Assembly: GCF_016658545.1 (NCBI RefSeq)
Contig: NZ_JACVZC010000047.1
Span: 1 to 42,786 of the forward strand
Direction of reading: 5' to 3'
DNA from: Pseudomonas sp. S37
GTDB taxonomy: Bacteria; Pseudomonadota; Gammaproteobacteria; Pseudomonadales; Pseudomonadaceae
DNA: 42,786 nucleotides
Notes under the pieces: model-generated
Told to the model about the DNA's origin: nothing
Databases searched by the model: none
The model's input: only the letters and a program-made list of their open reading frames with translations
Made by a program: the position numbers and the translations under genes
Part shown: in pieces, positions 8,169 to 14,842 of the stretch
Numbering within the stretch: the stretch's first letter is position 1
How the letters are laid out: each line of letters begins with the position of its first letter

Positions 8169-8875
8169 GCCTGTTCGCCTGGTTGCGGCCCACCGCGCCC
8201 GAGCTGGACCACGCCACGCGCCAGCGCCTGGCACGCCAGCCAAAGCCCGCGCCACTGGGGGTGTGCAGCTTGCGCGAGCAGCGCTGGGTGGTACTGGACC
8301 TGGAAACCAGCGGGCTCAACCCCAACCGCGACCAGGTGTTGTCGATCGGCGCGGTCGCCATCGAGGACGGTGCCATCGACTTTGCCCAGCAGTTCGAGCG
8401 CACCCTGTGCCGGCCATTGCTGAAAACCAACGCCAGCGTGTTGATTCACGGCCTTGGGCCGAGCGCACTGGCTGCCGGTTGCGACCCAGCCGAGGCGTTG
8501 CTGGATTTGCTCGATTTCATTGGCGAAAGCCCGGTGCTTGCGTTTCACGCGCCCTTCGACCAGCGCATGCTGGCACGGGCGTTGAAGGAGAGCCTGGGTT
8601 ACCGCTTGCAGTCGCCGTTCCTCGATGTGGCCGAGCTGGCGCCGATGCTCAACCCCGACACCGTGCTGCGTGAAGCCGGGCTGGATGACTGGGTGACGCG
8701 TTTCGGCCTGCAGGTGGAAGAGCGCCACCATGCCAGCGCCGATGCCCAGGTCACTGCCGAACTGGCGTTGATCCTGTTCAGCCAGGCCCGGCGCCAGCAG
8801 CTGGACAGCCCGTTGCAGCTGGAGCAGCGGCTGCGCGGGTGGCGGCGGCGCAAGGTGCACAATCACGGGTTGTAG
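8165..8875 (+). CDS. DnaQ-family 3'-5' exonuclease
   Basis: 236-residue exonuclease of the DEDDh class, like the proofreading subunit of DNA polymerase III. Exo I is VVLDLETSGLN (Asp45, Glu47), Exo II is the HAPFDQRML stretch, and Exo III is HHASADAQVTAEL near residue 190, with the histidine and the aspartate five residues later. All metal ligands are present. It overlaps the CBS/DUF294 gene by 4 bp and is surely co-transcribed with it. That pairing is common in Pseudomonas and suggests a joint role, but substrate and pathway are unknown. It is not DnaQ itself, as it carries a different N-terminal leader of about 40 residues. Confidence 0.88.
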   Translation: MSLFAWLRPTAPELDHATRQRLARQPKPAPLGVCSLREQRWVVLDLETSGLNPNRDQVLSIGAVAIEDGAIDFAQQFERTLCRPLLKTNASVLIHGLGPSALAAGCDPAEALLDLLDFIGESPVLAFHAPFDQRMLARALKESLGYRLQSPFLDVAELAPMLNPDTVLREAGLDDWVTRFGLQVEERHHASADAQVTAELALILFSQARRQQLDSPLQLEQRLRGWRRRKVHNHGL

Positions 8876-8890
8876 ATTTGCATTGGCCTT

Positions 8891-9076
8891 GCAGGCCTCT
8901 TCGCGGGTAAACCCGCTCCCACAGGTTCGGCACAACATTCAAGGCCTGCGCTGTACCTGTGGAAGCGATTCGGCGCAACATTCAAGGCCTGCGCTGTACC
9001 TGTGGAAGCGGTTCGCCGCAACATTCAAGGCCTGCGCTGTACATGTGGGAGCGGGTTTACCCGCGAAGAGGCCTGC
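8891..9076. repeat. REP-A inverted pair enclosing 43-bp tandem repeats
   Basis: A perfect inverted repeat of about 33 bp (starting at 8891 and near 9044) encloses three direct copies of a 43-bp unit beginning CAACATTCAAGGCCTGCG at 8933, 8976 and 9019. The last copy runs into the right REP arm. Each unit ends in a partial REP sequence (CTGTGGAAGCG), so the array probably grew by unequal duplication inside a REP pair. The remainder up to the sigma-factor gene holds only the Fur-like site. Confidence 0.8.
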
Positions 9077-9150
9077 CCAGGCAACACATCTCCAATGATG
9101 GCAATCCGATAAGCGTCCATTGCACCTACCCCCCTCCCTCTGCAACAATC

Positions 9151-9169
9151 GCGAATAATTATCGTTAGT
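9151..9169. promoter_or_regulatory. Fur-box-like site upstream of the sigma factor
   Basis: GCGAATAATTATCGTTAGT matches 12 of 19 positions of the E. coli-type Fur consensus, by my own count. It lies 29 bp before the sigma-factor start, where a Fur operator is expected for iron-starvation ECF sigma genes. Confidence 0.55.
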
Positions 9170-9197
9170 TAATGCATACGTTCCGGGGGGACGCTGC

Positions 9198-9716
9198 TTG
9201 TCTTCAGCACAGAGCCCACACGCCGATCTGGTCGGTACGCTGTACCGCGACCACCGCGGCTGGCTGCTCGCCTGGCTGCAACGCAGCATGGCCTGCCGCC
9301 AACGTGCCGAAGACCTGAGCCAGGATACGTTCGTGCGCCTGCTCGGCCGCGAGCAGCTGGACACGCCCCGCGAACCCCGCGCATTCCTCGCCGCCGTGGC
9401 CAAAGGGTTGATGTTCGACCACTTCCGCCGCGCCGCGCTGGAGCAGGCCTACCTGGCCGAGCTGGCACTGATCCCGGAAGCCGAACACCCTTCGCCAGAA
9501 GTACAGCACCTGATCCTCGAAGACCTCAAGGCCATCGACCGCCTGCTCGGCAAGTTGTCGAGCAAAGCCCGCGCGGCATTCCTGCACAACCGCCTGGACG
9601 GCATGGGCCACGCCGAAATCGCCGAGCGCCTGGGCGTTTCGGTGTCGCGCGTGCGCCAGTACCTCGCCCAAGGCATGCGCCAGTGCTATGTGGCGCTGTA
9701 CGGGGAGCCTACGTGA
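9198..9716 (+). CDS. FecI-type ECF sigma factor
   Basis: Extracytoplasmic-function sigma factor of the iron-starvation group, 172 residues. Region 2 contains AEDLSQDTFVRLL and LMFDHFRRA. Region 4 contains LSSKARAAFLHNRLDGMGHA and the helix-turn-helix AEIAERLGVSVSRVRQYL. The start is a TTG at 9198, chosen because no ATG or GTG with full region 1.2-like sequence is available and a GGGGGGA run lies just upstream. It overlaps the FecR-type gene by 4 bp. The expected target is the TonB receptor gene downstream. In P. aeruginosa the similar pair FiuI/FiuR serves ferrichrome uptake, but the ligand here is inferred. Confidence 0.88.
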   Translation: MSSAQSPHADLVGTLYRDHRGWLLAWLQRSMACRQRAEDLSQDTFVRLLGREQLDTPREPRAFLAAVAKGLMFDHFRRAALEQAYLAELALIPEAEHPSPEVQHLILEDLKAIDRLLGKLSSKARAAFLHNRLDGMGHAEIAERLGVSVSRVRQYLAQGMRQCYVALYGEPT

Positions 9717-10669
9717 GCAACGCACCGGTTTCATCGCAGGTGCTGGAAGCCGCCATCGCCTGGAAACTCAGCCTCGACGATGCCAGCGGCACGCCCGATG
9801 AGCGCGGTGAATTCATGCGCTGGCATGCCGCCAGCGAGGAGCACGCACGCGCCTGGCGCCAGCTCGGCGCCATGGACCAGCGCGTCAACGCGGCGGCCGG
9901 CCCGGCACGCCAGGCCCTGCTGCAATCACGCGTCAGCCTGCGCCGGCGCATCGGCAAGGTTGGTGGGGGCCTGGCCAGCATGTTCCTGCTCGGTTCGCTG
10001 CTGGCCTGGGTCGGCGCACCGTCGCTGGCGCCCAGCTACTGGTTGGCCGACCAGCGCACCGCCACCGGCGAGCTGCGTACCCTGCGCCTGGAAGACGGCA
10101 CACTGCTAAGCCTGAACACCCACACCGCCGTGGATATCGACTACCAAGGCGAGCAGCGGGTAATCGTGCTGCACCAGGGCGAAATCTCGATCGAAACCGG
10201 CCACCAGGACCCACGCCCGCTGCTGGTGCGCACCGACGATGGCCGCCTGCGGCCGTTGGGCACGCGCTTCCTGGTACGCCGTGAAGCACACGGCACGCGC
10301 CTGGAAGTGCTGCAAGCCTCGGTTGCCGCCATGCCGCACAACAGTGGCGACGAACAGGTGCTGCGCGAAGGCCAGCAGGTCCTGATGAACGCCAACGGCC
10401 TGGGCCAGGTCGGTGCCGTGCCGGCCGGTGCCGATGCCTGGACCCGCGGCATGCTGGTGGTGGACGACGTGCGCCTGGGCGACCTGCTGGCTGCGCTGGG
10501 CAAGTACCGCAGCGGCTACCTCGGCGTAGACGAGAAGGTCGCCGACCTGCGCGTGACCGGCAGCTTCCCGCTGACCGATACCGACTTGGCACTGGCGTCG
10601 CTGGTGCCGGCCTTGCCGGTGAAGATTGAGCGGCATACGCAGTGGTGGGTGAAGGTCACTTCCAAGTAA
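9713..10669 (+). CDS. FecR-type transmembrane anti-sigma factor
   Basis: Inner-membrane sigma regulator of the FecR family. It carries the signal from a loaded outer-membrane receptor to the cytoplasmic sigma factor. With the GTG start at 9713 it has 318 residues. An N-terminal cytoplasmic domain carries AIAWKLSLDD and a Trp-rich stretch (FMRWHAASEEHARAWRQL). A single membrane helix lies at about 85-103 (GGGLASMFLLGSLLAWVGA), and the periplasmic FecR domain has LRLEDGTLLSLNTHTAVDI followed by a C-terminal STN-like region. GTGA overlaps the sigma stop and GGGGAG precedes it at good spacing, so the ATG further upstream is not needed. Confidence 0.9.
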   Translation: MSNAPVSSQVLEAAIAWKLSLDDASGTPDERGEFMRWHAASEEHARAWRQLGAMDQRVNAAAGPARQALLQSRVSLRRRIGKVGGGLASMFLLGSLLAWVGAPSLAPSYWLADQRTATGELRTLRLEDGTLLSLNTHTAVDIDYQGEQRVIVLHQGEISIETGHQDPRPLLVRTDDGRLRPLGTRFLVRREAHGTRLEVLQASVAAMPHNSGDEQVLREGQQVLMNANGLGQVGAVPAGADAWTRGMLVVDDVRLGDLLAALGKYRSGYLGVDEKVADLRVTGSFPLTDTDLALASLVPALPVKIERHTQWWVKVTSK

Positions 10670-10683
10670 GCCTATACTGGCCT

Positions 10684-10771
10684 ATTCGCGGGTGAACCCG
10701 CTCCCACAGAGACATCTCAGCGCATTTGAAATCTGAGATGTCCCTGTGGGAGCGGGTTCACCCGCGAAGAG
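10684..10771. repeat. REP-A inverted pair between fecR-type and receptor genes
   Basis: Arms with GGTGAACCCGCTCCCACAG and its complement (about 10690-10709 and 10745-10764) are extended inward by GACATCTCAG/CTGAGATGTC, leaving a loop of about 12 nt, so nearly the whole element could fold into one long hairpin. It separates the regulator pair from its likely target gene and could lower read-through or stabilise the upstream mRNA. Confidence 0.8.
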
Positions 10772-10891
10772 GCCGGTGCAGGCAAACACAAATTTCAAAT
10801 AATTCTCACTTTTTTTCAGATTCACCCTGTCACTTTTCAAATCTCGCTCGGCAAGGATGCAGCAAGCACTTACCCGTCGAGGAACCGCCGC

Positions 10892-13324
10892 ATGTCCCGT
10901 GCCGTTGATCGTATCCTGCGTCCCAGCCTGATGGCCTTGGCCATCGCCGTGGCCGCACCGCTGGCCAGCCCTGCCCTGTTTGCCGCCGAGCAATCCGCTC
11001 CCCGCGCCTACAACCTGCCGAGCGCCGCCCTGGCCACCACCCTGAACCAGATCGCCAGCCAGGCCGGCATTGCCCTGGCCATCGACCCGGCACTGGTCAG
11101 CGGCCGCACATCGGCCCCGGTGAACGGCCAGTTCGACGGCCTCGGTGCCCTGCAAGCCGCCTTGCGCGGCACGGGCCTGCAACTGCAACAGAGCAGCGTC
11201 GGCAGCTACAGTTTGGTGGCGGTCCCGGACGGTACCATGGCTCTGCCGGAAACCACCGTGAATGCCGCCAGCGCCAGTGAAAGTGCCTGGGGCCCGGTCG
11301 ACGGCTACCTGGCCAAGCGCACCGCCGCAGGCACCAAGACCGACACCGCACTGGTCGAAGTACCGCGTTCGATCTCCGTTGCCACCCGTCAGCAGATGAG
11401 CGACCGTGGCGTACACAGCCTCGACGACGCCGTGAAATACATGCCGGGCATTGTCTCCGCCAGCTTCGGCAGCGACACCCGCTATGACTGGATGCGCGTG
11501 CGCGGTTTCGAGCCAACCCAGTTCCTCGATGGCCTGCCGCTGCCGCGCGGTGTGTACGCCAACCCGAAAGCCGAAACCTGGAACCTCGACCGCCTTGCCC
11601 TGCTGCGCGGCCCGGCGTCCTCGCTGTACGGCCAGACCCCGCCCGGTGGCCTGCTGGACATGGTCAGCCGTCGCCCGCAAGCCGAAAGCGAGCACGAAAT
11701 CGAACTGCAGTACGGCAGTGACAACCACCGCCAGATCAACTTCGCCAGCACCGGCAAGATCGACGACGAAGGCCGCTTTCTGTATGGCGTGAGTGGTGTG
11801 GTCCGGGACAGCGGCACGCAGATCGACCATATCGACAACAAGCGTTACAACATCGCTCCGAGCCTGACCTGGAACATCGACGAGGACACCACGCTGACCT
11901 TGCTGACCCAGTTCACCCGCGACGATACCGGCGCTACCAGCCAGTTCCGGCCCATCCAGGGCACCAAGATCGACATGCCGTTCGGCAAGATCTCGCACCA
12001 CAAGAACCTGGGTGACCCGGACTACGAGTTCTACGACCGCACCTACTACGCGCTGGGTTACGCGTTCGAGCATCGCATCAACGATGTGTGGCAGTTCCGC
12101 CAGAACCTGCGCTACACCAAGTCCGACCTGGCGTTCCAGACCATCACCCCCGGCAGCTATTACGAGCCAGGTGGCCCGGTGAAGGACGATGGCACCGTCA
12201 GCCGCATGTCGACCAACACCGACGAGGACATCAGCCAGTTTGCCGTGGACAACAACTTCCAGGCCGACTTCGCCACCGGCGACATCACCCACACGCTGTT
12301 GCTCGGCCTGGACCACCAGCGCATCAACACCAATTACCTGTCGATCTTCGGTTTCAACGTGCCGAACAGCAACGTCAACAACCCGGTCTACGGCGTGCCG
12401 ATCACCCGCCCGGACCGCTCCACGGCGTTCTACGACTACAACCAGAAATCCCGCCAGACCGGCGTGTATGTGCAGGACCAGATGGCGCTGGGCAACTGGC
12501 GCCTGACCCTGGGCGGTCGCGAGGACTGGGTGCACACCGGCACCAAGTACCTGAACCAGGGCGATGCCACCAATACCCAGCGTGACAAGAAGTTCAGCGG
12601 CAACGCAGCGCTCAGCTACGTGTTCGACTCCGGCTTCGTGCCGTACATTTCGTATGCCGAGTCGTTCCAGCCGTCGAGCAACGCCAGCGCATCGGCTACC
12701 GAGTCGTTCAAACCCACCGAAGGCCAGCAGTGGGAGCTGGGCGTCAAGTACCAGCCGCCGGGCTCCAACACTTTGCTGTCGGCAGCCGTGTATGACCTTA
12801 CCCAGAAAAACGTCTCGGTCACCAACAACCAAGGTGGCGTGACCGTCACCAGCCAGACCGGCGAAGTAAAAGTCCGCGGTCTGGAGCTTGAAGCGGTTTC
12901 CGACGTGACCGAGAACCTGAAGGTGATCGCCGCCTATACCCTGGCCAAGTCCGAAGTGCAGGACGGCCTGTACAAAGGCAACCGCCTGCAGCTGATGCCA
13001 AACCAGCAAGCGTCGATCTGGGGTGACTACACCTTCCACTCGGGCGTGCTTGACGGCTTTGGTATTGGCCTGGGCGCACGCTACACCGGCAATACCTATG
13101 GTGACCAGGGCAATACCTGGCTGGGCAAGGCCAATGCCTACACTGTGTTCGATGCATCCGTGCACTACGACCTGGGCCGCCTGAACAACAGCCTCAAGGG
13201 TGCGTCGGTGGCAGTCAACGCCTCCAACTTGCTGAACAAGGACTACATCTCTACCTGTGACTCGTACTACTGCTACTACGGCGATGAGCGTAGTGTCGTG
13301 GCCAGCGCCACCTATAAGTTCTGA
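10892..13324 (+). CDS. TonB-dependent siderophore receptor with signalling domain
   Basis: Outer-membrane transducer of 810 residues. A signal peptide ends about ALFAAEQ (near residue 31). It is followed by an STN signalling domain (YNLPSAALATTLNQIASQAG onward, about 40-115), a TonB-box-like MALPETTV (about 115-122), the plug (VPRSISVATRQQMSDRGV) and a 22-strand barrel ending VVASATYKF. The STN domain fits the FecIR-type genes upstream. The C-terminal pattern C-x5-C-YYGDERSVVA resembles ferrichrome/ferrioxamine receptors (FhuA, FiuA, FoxA), so a hydroxamate siderophore is the best guess. GAGGA precedes the ATG. A REP pair lies on each side of the gene. Confidence 0.92.
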   Translation: MSRAVDRILRPSLMALAIAVAAPLASPALFAAEQSAPRAYNLPSAALATTLNQIASQAGIALAIDPALVSGRTSAPVNGQFDGLGALQAALRGTGLQLQQSSVGSYSLVAVPDGTMALPETTVNAASASESAWGPVDGYLAKRTAAGTKTDTALVEVPRSISVATRQQMSDRGVHSLDDAVKYMPGIVSASFGSDTRYDWMRVRGFEPTQFLDGLPLPRGVYANPKAETWNLDRLALLRGPASSLYGQTPPGGLLDMVSRRPQAESEHEIELQYGSDNHRQINFASTGKIDDEGRFLYGVSGVVRDSGTQIDHIDNKRYNIAPSLTWNIDEDTTLTLLTQFTRDDTGATSQFRPIQGTKIDMPFGKISHHKNLGDPDYEFYDRTYYALGYAFEHRINDVWQFRQNLRYTKSDLAFQTITPGSYYEPGGPVKDDGTVSRMSTNTDEDISQFAVDNNFQADFATGDITHTLLLGLDHQRINTNYLSIFGFNVPNSNVNNPVYGVPITRPDRSTAFYDYNQKSRQTGVYVQDQMALGNWRLTLGGREDWVHTGTKYLNQGDATNTQRDKKFSGNAALSYVFDSGFVPYISYAESFQPSSNASASATESFKPTEGQQWELGVKYQPPGSNTLLSAAVYDLTQKNVSVTNNQGGVTVTSQTGEVKVRGLELEAVSDVTENLKVIAAYTLAKSEVQDGLYKGNRLQLMPNQQASIWGDYTFHSGVLDGFGIGLGARYTGNTYGDQGNTWLGKANAYTVFDASVHYDLGRLNNSLKGASVAVNASNLLNKDYISTCDSYYCYYGDERSVVASATYKF

Positions 13325-13330
13325 GTGAGC

Positions 13331-13453
13331 GGGGGCCGCTGTGCGGCCCAATCGCGACACAAGGCCGCTCCCACAGACACAGCGCCAGCCTCAGGCAATG
13401 CGCTCTTCCTGTGGGAGCGGCCTTGTGTCGCGATTGGGCTGCGCAGCAGCCCC
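13331..13453. repeat. REP-B inverted pair between receptor and PepSY genes
   Basis: Arms at about 13331-13377 and 13409-13453 carry CGACACAAGGCCGCTCC and its complement, with outer GGGGCCGCTGTGCGGCCC-type palindromes. It ends only 30 bp before the PepSY start, so it would lie in that gene's leader if the two genes are co-transcribed. Confidence 0.8.
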
Positions 13454-13483
13454 CTGATCCAGCAGACAAAAATCGGTACCGTG

Positions 13484-14596
13484 ATGAAAAGCCCAACCAT
13501 CCGCCGCTGGTCCGTGGTCCACACCTGGAGCAGCCTGGTCTGCACCCTGTTCCTGCTGTTGCTGGCCGTCACCGGCCTGCCGCTGATCTTCCACCACGAA
13601 CTCGAACACCTGCTCGGCGACGCCCCCGAACTGCGTGAAATGCCGACAGGCACCCCGCACCTCGACCTGCAGCAGCTGGTGCTCAAAGCCGAACAGCACC
13701 GCCCCGGCGAAGTCATGCAGTACTTTGGCTACGACGAAGACGAACCCAATGGCGTTGTGGCCATCACCGCCGCCACCGCCGACACCGACCCCAACCTGTC
13801 GCACACCTTCATGCTCGACGCTCGCACAGGCGAAGCAGTGGCCATGCCGGCCGCCAACGGCGGCTTTATGATGCTGATGCTGCGCCTGCACGTGGACATG
13901 TTCGCCGGGCTGCCCGGCAAACTGCTACTGGCCTTCATGGGCGTACTGTTCATCGTCGCGATCATCTCCGGCACCGTGCTCTATGCGCCGTTCATGCGCC
14001 GCCTGGACTTCGGCAGCGTGCGCCACGACAAATCCCGCCGCCTACGCTGGCTCGACCTGCACAACCTGATCGGCGTGGTCACCCTGGCCTGGGCACTCAC
14101 GGTCGGCGTAACCGGCGTGATCAGCGCCCTGTCCGACCTGGTGATCGCGGCCTGGCGCAACGACAGCCTGGCCGCCATGGTCGCACCCTATCGTGATGCC
14201 CCGCCGCTCACCGAGCGCGCACCCGCCACACGCCTGCTGGCCATCGCCGAACAGGCCGCCCCCGGCATGCGCCCGGACTTCATCGCCTTCCCCGGCACGC
14301 GCTTTTCCAGCGAGCACCACTATGCAGTGTTCATGAACGGTGCCACGCACCTCAGTTCGCACCTGTTCACACCCGTGCTGATCGACGCCCGCACCCTGGA
14401 GGTCACGGCGGTCGGCGAGCGCCCCTGGTACATGGACGCCATGGGCCTGTCGCAACCGCTGCACTTCGGCGATTACGGCGGGCGGCCGATGCAAATTCTC
14501 TGGGCCGTGCTCGACGTGCTCACCATTGTCGTACTGTGGAGCGGCCTGTACCTGTGGTGGGGCAAACAGCGCAAACCCAAGGCGGTGCGGGCATGA
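13484..14596 (+). CDS. PepSY-domain inner-membrane protein, possible siderophore-iron reductase
   Basis: Inner-membrane protein of 370 residues with four evident membrane segments: about 12-35 (VVHTWSSLVCTLFLLLLAVTG), 140-170 (LLAFMGVLFIVAIISGTVLY), 190-220 (LDLHNLIGVVTLAWALTVGV) and near the C-terminus (ILWAVLDVLTIVVLWSGLYL). Conserved histidines sit at the membrane edges (VVHTW, FHHELEH, LHVDM, LDLHN), suitable for haem binding. PepSY membrane proteins next to TonB receptors, such as FoxB of P. aeruginosa, reduce or process ferric siderophores at the inner membrane; this role is inferred here. ATG 13484 starts the typical sequence, and the open frame upstream is REP sequence. It overlaps the next small gene by ATGA. 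Confidence 0.85.
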   Translation: MKSPTIRRWSVVHTWSSLVCTLFLLLLAVTGLPLIFHHELEHLLGDAPELREMPTGTPHLDLQQLVLKAEQHRPGEVMQYFGYDEDEPNGVVAITAATADTDPNLSHTFMLDARTGEAVAMPAANGGFMMLMLRLHVDMFAGLPGKLLLAFMGVLFIVAIISGTVLYAPFMRRLDFGSVRHDKSRRLRWLDLHNLIGVVTLAWALTVGVTGVISALSDLVIAAWRNDSLAAMVAPYRDAPPLTERAPATRLLAIAEQAAPGMRPDFIAFPGTRFSSEHHYAVFMNGATHLSSHLFTPVLIDARTLEVTAVGERPWYMDAMGLSQPLHFGDYGGRPMQILWAVLDVLTIVVLWSGLYLWWGKQRKPKAVRA

Positions 14597-14769
14597 GCCA
14601 CAAGTCGCAATCGACCCGGCAGGTTTTCGCCTGGCCGGCACTGATCGCATTGCTGGTCGCGCTCGGCCTGTTCGCGGCGCTGCTCGGTGACGGCTGGTGG
14701 GACGCGCTGTCATGGCTCGGCCTGGGCATCCCGGCCTGGCTCAGTGTGCGTGGCATGGCCCGCCGCTGA
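14593..14769 (+). CDS. Small two-helix membrane protein of the PepSY operon
   Basis: 58-residue protein whose ATG overlaps the PepSY stop (ATGA), so it is almost certainly translated with it. It has a short basic N-terminus (SHKSQSTRQ) and two hydrophobic segments, WPALIALLVALGLFAALLG (about 14-32) and a shorter one around ALSWLGLGIPAWLSV (about 38-52), ending in RGMARR. This fits a hairpin in the inner membrane with both ends in the cytoplasm. I do not recognise a named family. A structural partner of the PepSY protein is the likely role. Confidence 0.75.
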   Translation: MSHKSQSTRQVFAWPALIALLVALGLFAALLGDGWWDALSWLGLGIPAWLSVRGMARR

Positions 14770-14809
14770 GGTAGCCGGATAACGCATGGCCCAGGCCGCC
14801 AGGCTGCAG

Positions 14810-14842
14810 CATGGTCCGTTTCATAGCTGGATACGGACCATG
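14810..14842. promoter_or_regulatory. Perfect inverted repeat covering the DUF6543 start codon
   Basis: CATGGTCCGT (14810-14819) and ACGGACCATG (14833-14842) are perfect complements with a 13-nt spacer. The ATG of the preferred start is the end of the right arm and a GGATA Shine-Dalgarno-like sequence lies at the loop edge. It could be an operator or an RNA hairpin that hides the start. There is no T-run, so it is not a typical terminator. Confidence 0.5.

Noticed and set aside
8933..9061. CRISPR-like array of 43-bp units
   Set aside because: The units are directly adjacent without unique spacers and are made of REP-derived sequence.
10682..13360. An 892-codon open frame antisense to the siderophore receptor
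   Set aside because: Same cause; it runs through two REP pairs and shows no recognisable domain.
13325..13483. Upstream extension of the PepSY protein
   Set aside because: The extra codons are REP-B sequence; the family-typical start is at 13484.
14810..14842. Terminator for the PepSY operon
   Set aside because: The inverted repeat has no following T-run and covers a start codon, so a regulatory element is more likely.
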